NCBI RefSeq assembly: GCF_013371085.1
Contig: NZ_JABWCV010000010.1
Location: 62,001-126,000 of the forward strand
Source: Vreelandella maris
GTDB lineage: Bacteria; Pseudomonadota; Gammaproteobacteria; Pseudomonadales; Halomonadaceae
Direction of reading: 5' to 3'
DNA: 64,000 nucleotides
Shown: piece by piece, positions 9,354 through 15,943 of the stretch
How positions within the stretch are numbered: position 1 is the first letter of the stretch
Layout of the letters: every line of letters starts with the position of its first letter
The notes under the pieces: model-generated
Database searches by the model: none
Seen by the model: only the letters and a program-made list of their open reading frames with translations
Told to the model about the DNA's origin: nothing
Position numbers and translations under genes: made by a program

Positions 9354-10407
9354 TCTGCCATAGCCTGACAACACCTTCTGCACATGATGTCTTAGAGAAT
9401 GGAAGCTTTCATAAGCTGTTAGTGGCAACCACTCATACTTTACCTTGCGCCAGAGAATCTCGATTAGGTTCAATTCTGGCGAATAGGAGGAAAGGTAGAT
9501 CACATAAACCCGCTGATTCAGCCACTCCTGTCGCTTGCGCTGAAACAGGGCCGAGCGATGAACACTGGCGTTGTCCATCGCCACAATGGCAAAGTTATCC
9601 GGCGATTTGCAGGTAATAAAGTGATCAAAGGCTTCAATAACCACCTCGGTGGTGACTGTGTCTGTTGTCGAATGGTAAATCAGCTTGCCTTGGCGACTCA
9701 GAAAGCCCAGTACATTCAAACGCTGACTGCGTGAGTAAGCGGGCATCTTTCGAGGATATCCGACGGGACTCCAGGTGTAAGGCAAGACCGACGACTGGGA
9801 AAAGCCAGACTCATCGAAGTAGTACAGGTCAGCTTCGCCCCGAGCTTCCCAGCGCTGAAGCTCGGCCAGTAGGCCTTGGGTATTACGAAAATCCGTCTCG
9901 TCACGTCCATCCTTAAGAGATTGCCGAGCGCGTTTGAAGCTATACCCCAGTTTTTTTTAAGGCTCGCTTGATCGTCATGGTGCTCGAACATTTTCCCGTT
10001 TCCTGCTGGAGTTGCGCCTGGATCGCTTTCAGCTGGTGAGGCTGTTCTTCTATAAGCGCCCGTAACCGTTCTCGCTCCTCGTCGCTGTAGATAGAAGGAC
10101 GACCCGTACGAGGCTTATCACTGAGTCCTTCGAGACCCTGTGCTTCCCAAGCATCGAACCAGAGCGAGACCGTCTCTCGTGTGACAGACAGGATGTTGCA
10201 AATCTGGTTGATAGTGTGTCCTTGATGGCTCAACACGATGGCATGGGCACGGCGACGTAAGGCAGGCTTTTTTCCATACGTATGGGTGGTCATGAGCGCC
10301 TGAAGGTCGGTGTCGGACAGAGGTAGTACAAAGCGGAATGTCATGCTCACCGTTCTGGTTCAATTGTTAGGATTATAAGCATAGCGGAAAATTTATGTTC
10401 GGCTACT
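9325..10407 (-). mobile_element. IS630-family insertion sequence, about 1.08 kb
   Basis: A Tc1/mariner-like element flanked by TA dinucleotides (9323-9324 and 10408-10409), the expected target duplication for IS630. The ends form imperfect 31-base inverted repeats. Inside is one transposase split into two overlapping frames at an A8 run, transcribed toward phaC. The element separates phaC from its upstream region, so any expression of phaC now depends on read-through from the element or a new promoter. Confidence 0.9.
9330..10350 (-). CDS. IS630 transposase in two frames joined at an A8 run
   Basis: The first frame (10350 down to 9940, 136 aa) encodes the helix-turn-helix DNA-binding part, including T-R-E-T-V-S-L-W-F and G-R-P-S. 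The second frame (to 9330) encodes the DDE catalytic part. Its acidic residues are visible in Y-F-D-E-S-G-F, A-M-D-N-A-S-V-H and P-E-L-N-L-I-E. The frames join at eight A residues (plus-strand T run 9951-9958): skipping one base gives a continuous family-typical sequence L-K-K-L-G-Y-S-F-K-R. The break may be programmed frameshifting or transcriptional slippage, as known for several IS families, or a one-base expansion that killed the gene. The sequence alone does not decide. Confidence 0.85.
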
Positions 10408-10409
10408 TA
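10379..10409. repeat. IS630 terminal inverted repeat, hsp20 side
   Basis: Partner of the repeat at 9323-9353 in inverted orientation, ending with TA at 10408-10409. Confidence 0.75.
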
Positions 10410-10838
10410 TTAACCTTAAAAGCTGAGCGTTAATTTATCTATCAATAACACTTGCTTGCCTATATTTATTCACTTCACCTGAGTATCAAGTGTCGCTGAT
10501 GCCACTGTGCTTTAAGCTGCCCATATATATAACAAAAGCAATAACGAAAAATCATTGTGACATGAATTCTATTGATAGGATTAATATGGGTCGAAATTAG
10601 CTACTACACAATAATTTTCCTAACATTTTATAGGTGAGTTGTGGTGAAGCTGATTTTAATTGCTCTGGATCAATTTTTTTTGCGTATTAGTGCTTTTTGA
10701 TTACATGTGCCACCTTTTAAATAAAAGTATTTGCGCTATAAATATATCATGGCTTGTAATGTAGCCATTGAGAAAAAGAAGGATAAAGATTTAATTTAGC
10801 CCTTTCCTTAAGTAAAAGAAATACATAGGAGTAGTGTC
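10410..10838. other. AT-rich intergenic region upstream of hsp20 and, ancestrally, of phaC
   Basis: No gene is visible. On the minus strand the first bases hold the stranded phaC ribosome binding site (AAGG near 10415-10418). On the plus strand this is the promoter region of hsp20, with an FNR-type site at 10660-10673. No clear heat-shock sigma-32 promoter was found. Confidence 0.6.
10660..10673. promoter_or_regulatory. FNR/ANR-type operator candidate
   Basis: TTGCTCTGGATCAA matches 9 of the 10 defined bases of TTGAT-N4-ATCAA. It lies about 166 bp upstream of the hsp20 start and, before the IS insertion, in the shared hsp20/phaC divergent promoter region. Anaerobic control of this island is inferred from this site and from the Crp/Fnr gene nearby. 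Confidence 0.5.
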
Positions 10839-11342
10839 ATGGAAAAAGCAATCAGCAAGCCTGTAATAGCGGAACAAGATACGGACCCACTTCCAAGTAA
10901 GCGCTCGTTAAGCCCGCTAGAAGATTTTGATCGTATGATAGAAGGTTTCTTTGAGCGCAGCTGGATGAAGCCCTTTTTCAAGGAAGACTTAATCAAAGAA
11001 CGGCTAGGTTTTTTCGGTCAACATAACCCTAAAGTTGACATCATTGATCGAGACACAGAAATCGTAGTACGCGCTGAGATGCCAGGGGTTGACCGGAAAG
11101 AAATAGACCTTGAAATAACCGAACACGCTGTGATGCTGAAAGGCCAGCGTTCCGGAAAAGCCGAGGAAATACAGGATGGGTATTATCATTCAGAAATTTG
11201 GCAAGGTTCCTTTTCTCGGACGATTGCCCTGCCAGTAGAAGTGGATACTAAACATGCTGAAGCCAAATTTAAAGACGGCATATTGACAATCACCATGCCA
11301 AAAGCCAAACAAGCTTTACGGCGTAAGCTTGAAATCAAGTAG
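10839..11342 (+). CDS. Hsp20-family small heat shock protein
   Basis: A 167-residue ATP-independent holdase. Residues 1-60 form a variable N-terminal arm. The alpha-crystallin domain follows from P-K-V-D-I-I, with E-M-P-G-V near residue 80 and the family signature F-K-D-G-I-L-T-I-T-M-P-K near residues 145-156. The C-terminal K-L-E-I-K tail supplies the I-x-I-like oligomer contact in reduced form. The start is preceded by a TAGGAG site. It is followed after 57 bp by the BON-domain gene, with a terminator after both, so they form a two-gene unit. Small Hsp20 proteins are also reported on PHA granules, which would fit the neighbourhood. Confidence 0.93.
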   Translation: MEKAISKPVIAEQDTDPLPSKRSLSPLEDFDRMIEGFFERSWMKPFFKEDLIKERLGFFGQHNPKVDIIDRDTEIVVRAEMPGVDRKEIDLEITEHAVMLKGQRSGKAEEIQDGYYHSEIWQGSFSRTIALPVEVDTKHAEAKFKDGILTITMPKAKQALRRKLEIK

Positions 11343-11399
11343 GTAGAGTGAGTATTTCTAGTTGATAAGAATATTTACTTGAAAACTACAGGAGTACTA

Positions 11400-12053
11400 A
11401 TGATGCCAAAGTCAGACAGTCAAATTCAGAAAGATGTGCTTGCCGAGCTTGAGTATGAACCTTCTGTTCGTGCTTCGAATATTGGGGTAGAGGTTAACGA
11501 CGGCATTGTGACATTGGCAGGCCATGTGGATAGTTATGCAGAAAAGTGGCATGCAGAAAAGGCAGCGCAGCGAGTTAAAGGTGTTAAAGGCGTTGCCGTT
11601 GAAATGGACGTAAAACTGCCTGGGAATAACAAGCGCACTGATGCAGATATTGCTCGTGCGGTTAAAAATACGCTGGAGTGGAATGTATACATTCCAAATG
11701 ACCCATTAAAAGTAATGGTTGAAGACGGTTGGGTGACGCTAACTGGTGAAGTACCCTGGGAGTATCAACGGCGTTTGGCTGCTAGTTCCATACGCTACTT
11801 GACAGGGGTTACGGGTGTGAGTAATCAGCTCGTTCTCAAACCTAAGCCTACCGCTGCTGCTGTTAAGGCCGATATTGAGGCCTCACTTAAACGTAGGGCT
11901 ATCCAGGATGCCAATGCGATCAAAGTCGAGGTGCATGATCACGACGTAATACTAAGTGGCAAGGCACACAGCATCGCGGAAAAAGACTTAATACACCATT
12001 CTGCATGGAGTTCGCCCGGCGTATGGAAGGTAATAGATGATGTAAGGGTTTGA
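11400..12053 (+). CDS. Protein with three BON domains
   Basis: A protein of about 217 residues made of three consecutive BON domains (roughly residues 5-75, 80-150 and 155-217). Each has the pattern I-x-V-x-V-x-D-G-x-V-x-L-x-G and a later G-V-x-x-V. BON domains bind phospholipid surfaces; OsmY in E. coli is a stress-induced periplasmic example. Here no signal peptide is visible, so the protein is probably cytoplasmic. Two adjacent ATGs (11400 and 11403) follow AGGAG; the second has the better 8-base spacing. It is cotranscribed with hsp20 and ends before the terminator at 12089-12129. Confidence 0.88.
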   Translation: MMPKSDSQIQKDVLAELEYEPSVRASNIGVEVNDGIVTLAGHVDSYAEKWHAEKAAQRVKGVKGVAVEMDVKLPGNNKRTDADIARAVKNTLEWNVYIPNDPLKVMVEDGWVTLTGEVPWEYQRRLAASSIRYLTGVTGVSNQLVLKPKPTAAAVKADIEASLKRRAIQDANAIKVEVHDHDVILSGKAHSIAEKDLIHHSAWSSPGVWKVIDDVRV

Positions 12054-12088
12054 AGGCGATAGGTAATAAAATTTGAAAACGTAGAATG

Positions 12089-12129
12089 GTCATCGAATCG
12101 CTAGAAGGGTTCGATGACTCTATTTTTTT
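12089..12129 (+). terminator. Intrinsic terminator of the hsp20-BON operon
   Basis: GTCATCGAA and TTCGATGAC form a 9-bp stem with a 12-base loop, followed by TATTTTTTT. Confidence 0.85.
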
Positions 12130-12800
12130 GTTTGCCGTTTTTGTTGGATTAATGTTCTCTATCACTATATCCGCTCGTTTGAGACGCTGGGTGAACCGGC
12201 CCCTACCTACCACCGGGCGAGATACCTCCCGCCCCCTATGTGGATTTCATCTTGGAATGATTTATCGACGAGATGGCCACGTCAGAAGGGTTCTATCGTG
12301 GGGCTTGCCGTAGCTCCACTTCATAATAGACCCAGCTATTGCATGGTAGCGTCGGTGAACACCAAAACGATTTATTAGCTAGCAGACAGTGCCCTAGCCA
12401 TAGGGCCCGGGTAATGAAGGGCGATGGCCGCATTCTTATCGCCAATATCCACCGCCTCGAACTGACCTTGGGTAATGTGCCAGCTAAGACGCTGAAAGGT
12501 GTGGGCTATCGTCTGCGTTGTGAGGCCGTCATCAACTATAAGCTTTACATTTATCCTTATTGATTAATGAAAAGCATTAATGGCTAATACTTTTTTATTA
12601 ATACGTTAAGCGTAATGATGTTTTTTTAAGTATTTTTTTAAAAAATTGACTTATATAAACTATGGTTTGTAAATTTTTTCGTTAATTAGTATTTATGATT
12701 ATTTTAATTTTTTAATTTATGTTAACTTTTAATTGTTGGCTAAAAAACTGACATATATCATAGTAATTGAACTTTTTTCCGTTCTAAGATAACTTTCTCG
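12130..12800. other. Intergenic region without a recognisable gene
   Basis: The first part (about 12180-12560) has a higher GC content and short open frames. One on the plus strand ends at 12563 and includes G-R-I-L-I-A-N-I-H-R-L-E-L-T-L-G, which has protein-like composition but no start site and no family I recognise; it may be a gene remnant. The second part (12560-12800) is very AT-rich and probably holds the promoter of the following gene. Confidence 0.45.
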
Positions 12801-12844
12801 AAATCCTCCCGGCCTTGGGATGTTTTATACCCTTAGAGGGATTT
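12801..12844 (+). promoter_or_regulatory. Leader hairpin that may mask the ribosome binding site
   Basis: AAATCC (12801-12806) can pair with GGATTT (12839-12844), and adjacent CTC with GAG, which would place the GAGGGA ribosome binding site of the next gene in a stem. This is a pairing seen by eye; its stability was not computed. Confidence 0.3.
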
Positions 12845-12848
12845 GCCA

Positions 12849-13349
12849 ATGGTTAGCTTAACAGTACTTAGTCCCCTGGCTCAGGACCAACTAACCTTAG
12901 CTTACTCGCAAGAGACACATGAGTTGTATCGCTATCGAGGGTTGGCACTTTGCTTTCTGCCCTTTGATCTCCCCGTTAGCCGTTTGATGAGCGCCATTGG
13001 TATGGAGTGCGAACATAGGATTTTTAACTTGCACGAAGTGGCAAAGCAGATGGAGTTAGTTCTTCCTTCAACTATTAGCCAGCTAAGAGAAATGCCCTTT
13101 TTAAATACAAATAGCAGGCATTTTTTTGTGGTGGATGAATCTATGGGCAGGCAGGCGCTTCTTAATGCTGAAGAGGCGGCTGAAACGTCGCATACATTCT
13201 TTAGCAGGCTATCGGAAACCAACGCGATTCCTGAGTTAAAGCAACTGTTATCAACCTTTGTAACGCAGAAATATAGCGAGTATCACGTCGTAAAAGAGTG
13301 TCGTGAGCAATGGAAAAACGCTCTCTATGCGCTGGGTTGTGCTTCATAA
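12849..13349 (+). CDS. Small helical protein, ferritin-like paralogue B
   Basis: A 166-residue paralogue of the protein at 1052-1555. It shares R-Y-R-G-L-A-L, F-L-P-F-D, S-R-L-M, A-I-G-M-E-C-x-H-R, H-F-F-V-V-D-E, N-A-E-x-A-A-E, F-V-T-Q-K and E-C-R-E. The conserved Glu and E-x-x-H positions suggest a ferritin-like metal site, but function is unknown. ATG 12849 is the likely start, with GAGGGA at 12836-12841; an upstream TTG at 12843 overlaps that region. It is followed 64 bp later by the diguanylate cyclase on the same strand. The two copies lie near the two ends of the storage/stress island, which suggests duplication within it. Confidence 0.6.
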   Translation: MVSLTVLSPLAQDQLTLAYSQETHELYRYRGLALCFLPFDLPVSRLMSAIGMECEHRIFNLHEVAKQMELVLPSTISQLREMPFLNTNSRHFFVVDESMGRQALLNAEEAAETSHTFFSRLSETNAIPELKQLLSTFVTQKYSEYHVVKECREQWKNALYALGCAS

Positions 13350-13413
13350 GTTGTGCCTTATAAAAGAGATAATTTTTTACTTGCCACTACACTCATAGTA
13401 GGAGGGCGTGTCT

Positions 13414-14415
13414 ATGATCATGCCAATACGGAACAACCCTGGTTTTCAGGATCATTTTGATGATGATGCCGACTCAATAATGAAGTTCCTTTGGGATTTT
13501 TTTCCTGCACCCATGATGATTATTCGTTTTGAAGAGCCGGGTAATTTTGTCGTAGAGGCAGTCAATCCTACTCAGAAAGCTATGTTAAGCAGCAAAAAGA
13601 TATACGCGGGGAAGCATCTATCCTATATATTTCCTGCATTGCTATGTGATGAACTCATTGTAAATTGTGGCCACTGTGTAGCAGACGGAGTGCCTGTTCG
13701 TTACGAAATGGCGGGTGGATACATTGATGGGGAATATCATCAGAGCGACTGCCAGATCCTGCTCAAACCTATTAGTACTCTTCAAGGAGCAATTACTCAT
13801 TTGCTCTGCATCGTCAATAACCCAAGCACTTATAGCAGTTCGAAGGTGGCTCATTATTCCGAACTAGAAATAGAGCGTCGGGTGATGGAGCGTACCGATG
13901 AATTGACGACCATTAATCAGCAATTAAGCTACTTAGCGACTCATGACTGGCTCACTGAAGCGTTTAACCGTCGTCATCTTCTTGAGTTGGCAACGACTGA
14001 GTTCAAGCGTGTTTGTCGTTATGGTTTATCACTCGGCCTGTTAATGCTGGATATTGATCACTTTAAGTCAATCAACGATGAAAAGGGCCATGCCGCTGGA
14101 GATCAGGCGTTGCAAACGGTGGCTCGCGCAATACGAGCGACGGTTCGTAACTGTGATTTGGTCGGGCGCTATGGCGGTGATGAGTTCATCATCGTGTTGC
14201 CCGAAACCGATCTCCACGGAGCCCGCACAATTGCCGAGCGGTTGAGAAGTACACTGCAGGGAGCTGAGCTGTTTATCAGCATTGGCCTCGCCACGCTGGA
14301 GCGTAATGACCAAACGATTGATGATGTGATCAACCGTGCGGATCATTTGTTATTGAGCGCGAAGCGAAATGGTCGTAACCGAATAGAAAGCGCTTCCCTT
14401 ACCCTTATATCTTGA
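13414..14415 (+). CDS. Diguanylate cyclase with N-terminal PAS-like domain
   Basis: A 333-residue cytoplasmic enzyme that makes cyclic di-GMP from GTP. Residues about 20-140 look like a PAS sensor (F-P-A-P-M-M-I-I, then V-N-P-T-Q). A short coiled linker (E-R-R-V-M-E-R-T-D-E-L) leads to the GGDEF domain. The active site is G-G-D-E-F, with L-D-I-D-H-F-K-S-I-N-D before it. The product-inhibition I-site R-N-C-D is present five residues upstream. ATG 13414 is preferred because AGGAGG lies 8 bases upstream; the GTG at 13408 is only 2 bases from it. The signal sensed is unknown. Confidence 0.92.
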   Translation: MIMPIRNNPGFQDHFDDDADSIMKFLWDFFPAPMMIIRFEEPGNFVVEAVNPTQKAMLSSKKIYAGKHLSYIFPALLCDELIVNCGHCVADGVPVRYEMAGGYIDGEYHQSDCQILLKPISTLQGAITHLLCIVNNPSTYSSSKVAHYSELEIERRVMERTDELTTINQQLSYLATHDWLTEAFNRRHLLELATTEFKRVCRYGLSLGLLMLDIDHFKSINDEKGHAAGDQALQTVARAIRATVRNCDLVGRYGGDEFIIVLPETDLHGARTIAERLRSTLQGAELFISIGLATLERNDQTIDDVINRADHLLLSAKRNGRNRIESASLTLIS

Positions 14416-14429
14416 TGGCTGGCGCTTAG

Positions 14430-14795
14430 TGGCTACTATATTTAGCTTCCTTTGGCTCCTCTCAAGCCGACGTTTATCGCGTATGGCCCGTGCCTAACAG
14501 CAACAGTTTTATCGCTTGGGTGATTCGTGAAGTACCAGACTTCGAGGTGACGCTGCCCGTTACCGCTATCGGCAAAGATTCTATTTTCAACGGTGTTTTG
14601 GCACCTGCGCCAAGTGGCACGGGGTTCCAGCTCTCATTAGGCGGGATGGCCGGTATTATGCTGGCGCTAGGAGAGGGCATCGAAATGAATGTTCTTGGCT
14701 TGAGTTTTGGTATTGATGTGATGCGCCCTGCCTTGAAGCTGCTAGGTATAGGGCACCTTGGAATGCCCGCACGAGTAGCGAGCAATGAACTTTGA
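14430..14795 (+). pseudogene. DUF3750 gene remnant, 5' truncated
   Basis: An open frame of about 121 codons without a start codon. It reads Y-R-V-W-P-V-P-N-S-N-S-F-I-A-W-V, A-I-G-K-D, A-P-S-G-T-G-F-Q and R-P-A-L-K-L-L-G-I, the C-terminal half of DUF3750 proteins. An in-frame TAG at 14427 and the cyclase stop at 14415 leave no room for the normal first half. A GTG at 14490 could start a 101-residue product but has no ribosome binding site. Loss of the first half by a deletion near 14416-14430 is the simplest reading. Confidence 0.75.
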
Positions 14796-14865
14796 TTTTC
14801 TGCAACCTGCGCTTATCCCATCACAGGGGCCTTGAAGATTAACCCGACAGCTTATTGATAAGAAT

Positions 14866-15345
14866 TTAGCTTTTCTGCTGCTGCTCGGTAAATCGCTGCA
14901 TTATATCCAGCGTTTCATCGCTCACGTGGTGCTCCATGCCTTCAGCATCAATACGAGCAGTGGCATCTTTGACCCCAAGCGCGCGTAAAAAATGCAATAC
15001 GATATCGTGCCGAGCGCGTGAGGTTTCTGCCATTTTCTGGCCTGCCTCAGTCAGAAACAGAGAACGGTAGGGCTTGCTAGTCACCAGCTCAAGCTCATTT
15101 AGACGCCTGATCATTTTCGATACGGTTGCCTGACTCACCGCCATGCGGTTGGCAATGTCCGCCGCACGCGCTTCGCCACGATGCGTCAGTAAATCCCCAA
15201 TCAGCTCAACGTAGTCTTCAATCAGCTCGGTTTCATGGGCATTACGCACCGTTGCATACTGCTGAGCATGCTGCTCCACGGGCGGAAGGGCATCACCATG
15301 AATGCTTGGGGCGGTTAATGAAGCGTTCGGATTAGAATCAGTCAT
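14866..15345 (-). CDS. mntR: Manganese-responsive transcriptional regulator MntR
   Basis: A DtxR-family repressor of 159 residues from the preferred start (ATG 15345; an ATG at 15420 would add 25 residues, and neither has a strong binding site). The central region L-I-E-D-Y-V-E-L-I-G-D-L, the winged helix (V-S-Q-A-T-V-S-K-M-I-R-R-L) and the metal-site region D-A-E-G-M-E-H-H-V-S-D-E-T-L match E. coli MntR closely. It represses manganese uptake genes when Mn(II) is abundant. Its operator lies at 15423-15436. The divergent gene it would control is a deletion remnant of an Mn ABC importer, so its remaining targets must lie elsewhere. Confidence 0.93.
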   Translation of the reverse strand: MTDSNPNASLTAPSIHGDALPPVEQHAQQYATVRNAHETELIEDYVELIGDLLTHRGEARAADIANRMAVSQATVSKMIRRLNELELVTSKPYRSLFLTEAGQKMAETSRARHDIVLHFLRALGVKDATARIDAEGMEHHVSDETLDIMQRFTEQQQKS

Positions 15346-15422
15346 TGGCAAATTATATCGGAAGCAGTGGTAATAATCATTGGATCGTACTGGGGATAGT
15401 AGCCTATTTTTACGCAACATTG

Positions 15423-15436
15423 TTAGCCAAGGCTAA
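15423..15436. promoter_or_regulatory. MntR operator (palindrome)
   Basis: TTAGCCAAGGCTAA is an inverted repeat whose core closely resembles the known E. coli MntR box (TAGCAAAGGCTA). It lies in the divergent region between mntR and the importer remnant, about 70 bp before the remnant's start. Confidence 0.75.
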
Positions 15437-15502
15437 ACTATTTGCACAGTGCTTTTTTTTTGGGCTGCAGCCTACTTATCAGTAATGCGAAAAGGATGAA
15501 TA

Positions 15503-15933
15503 ATGAATAAGCGTAATTTTTGTATAACTTTGAGCCTACCCCTGTGGTTAAGCGCAGCAATGGTGAATGCTCGGGTGAGGATGTTGCGCCATCTCCTTTG
15601 GATGTTGCCGTAACTTTCTCTGTGCTTGGCGATATTGTTACCCGCATGGCGGGGGAGATGTTTACCGGTGCTTTTGCACTGGGCATTGTCATTATCAGCA
15701 AAATCGCCTTCAGCACCCATTTAATGCATATCTTGTTTGGCAATGTGCTGGGTGTTCAGCAATCGGCACTATTGCTGATCTTAGTAGCCAGCGTGATTGC
15801 CCTGCTGGTGGTGTGGTTTGCTTATCGGCCGTTGCTGCTCTACGCGTTTGGCCCTCAACAGGCCCAGGCGCTGCTTTTTTCGCCCAAGCAGGGTGTATTG
15901 ATGCGTTTTTGGCGCCACCGTCAAATCGGCTAG
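15503..15933 (+). pseudogene. Deletion scar of a manganese ABC importer (binding protein fused to permease)
   Basis: ATG 15503 with an AAGGATG site starts a typical signal peptide (K-R-N-F-C-I-T-L-S-L-P-L-W-L-S-A-A). After a frameshift the frame ending at 15933 continues with V-A-V-T-F-S-V-L-G-D-I-V, the usual first strand of Mn/Zn solute-binding proteins. It then switches abruptly to F-T-G-A-F-A-L-G-I-V-I-I-S-K and L-M-H-I-L-F-G-N-V-L-G-V, the C-terminal half of an ABC-3 metal permease. The rest of the binding protein, the ATPase and the start of the permease are missing. An internal deletion of an operon ordered binding protein-ATPase-permease explains this. The product cannot transport. 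Confidence 0.82.
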
Positions 15934-15943
15934 CGCCGGATAT

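Noticed and set aside
9320-9385. In-frame N-terminal extension of PhaC (22 residues starting M-C-R-R-C-C)
   Set aside because: This stretch lies in the IS630 end and overlaps the transposase gene; the reconstructed ancestral sequence starts at ATG 9319.
9716-9991. Third reading frame in the IS630 element
   Set aside because: The continuous transposase follows a different one-base shift; this frame lacks DDE residues.
12086-12313. Possible 75-residue plus-strand gene
   Set aside because: Its first part is the hsp20-BON terminator hairpin and T run, and the rest has no family character.
12339-12563. Possible 74-residue plus-strand gene
   Set aside because: No ribosome binding site and no recognised family; kept only as a possible remnant in the intergenic note.
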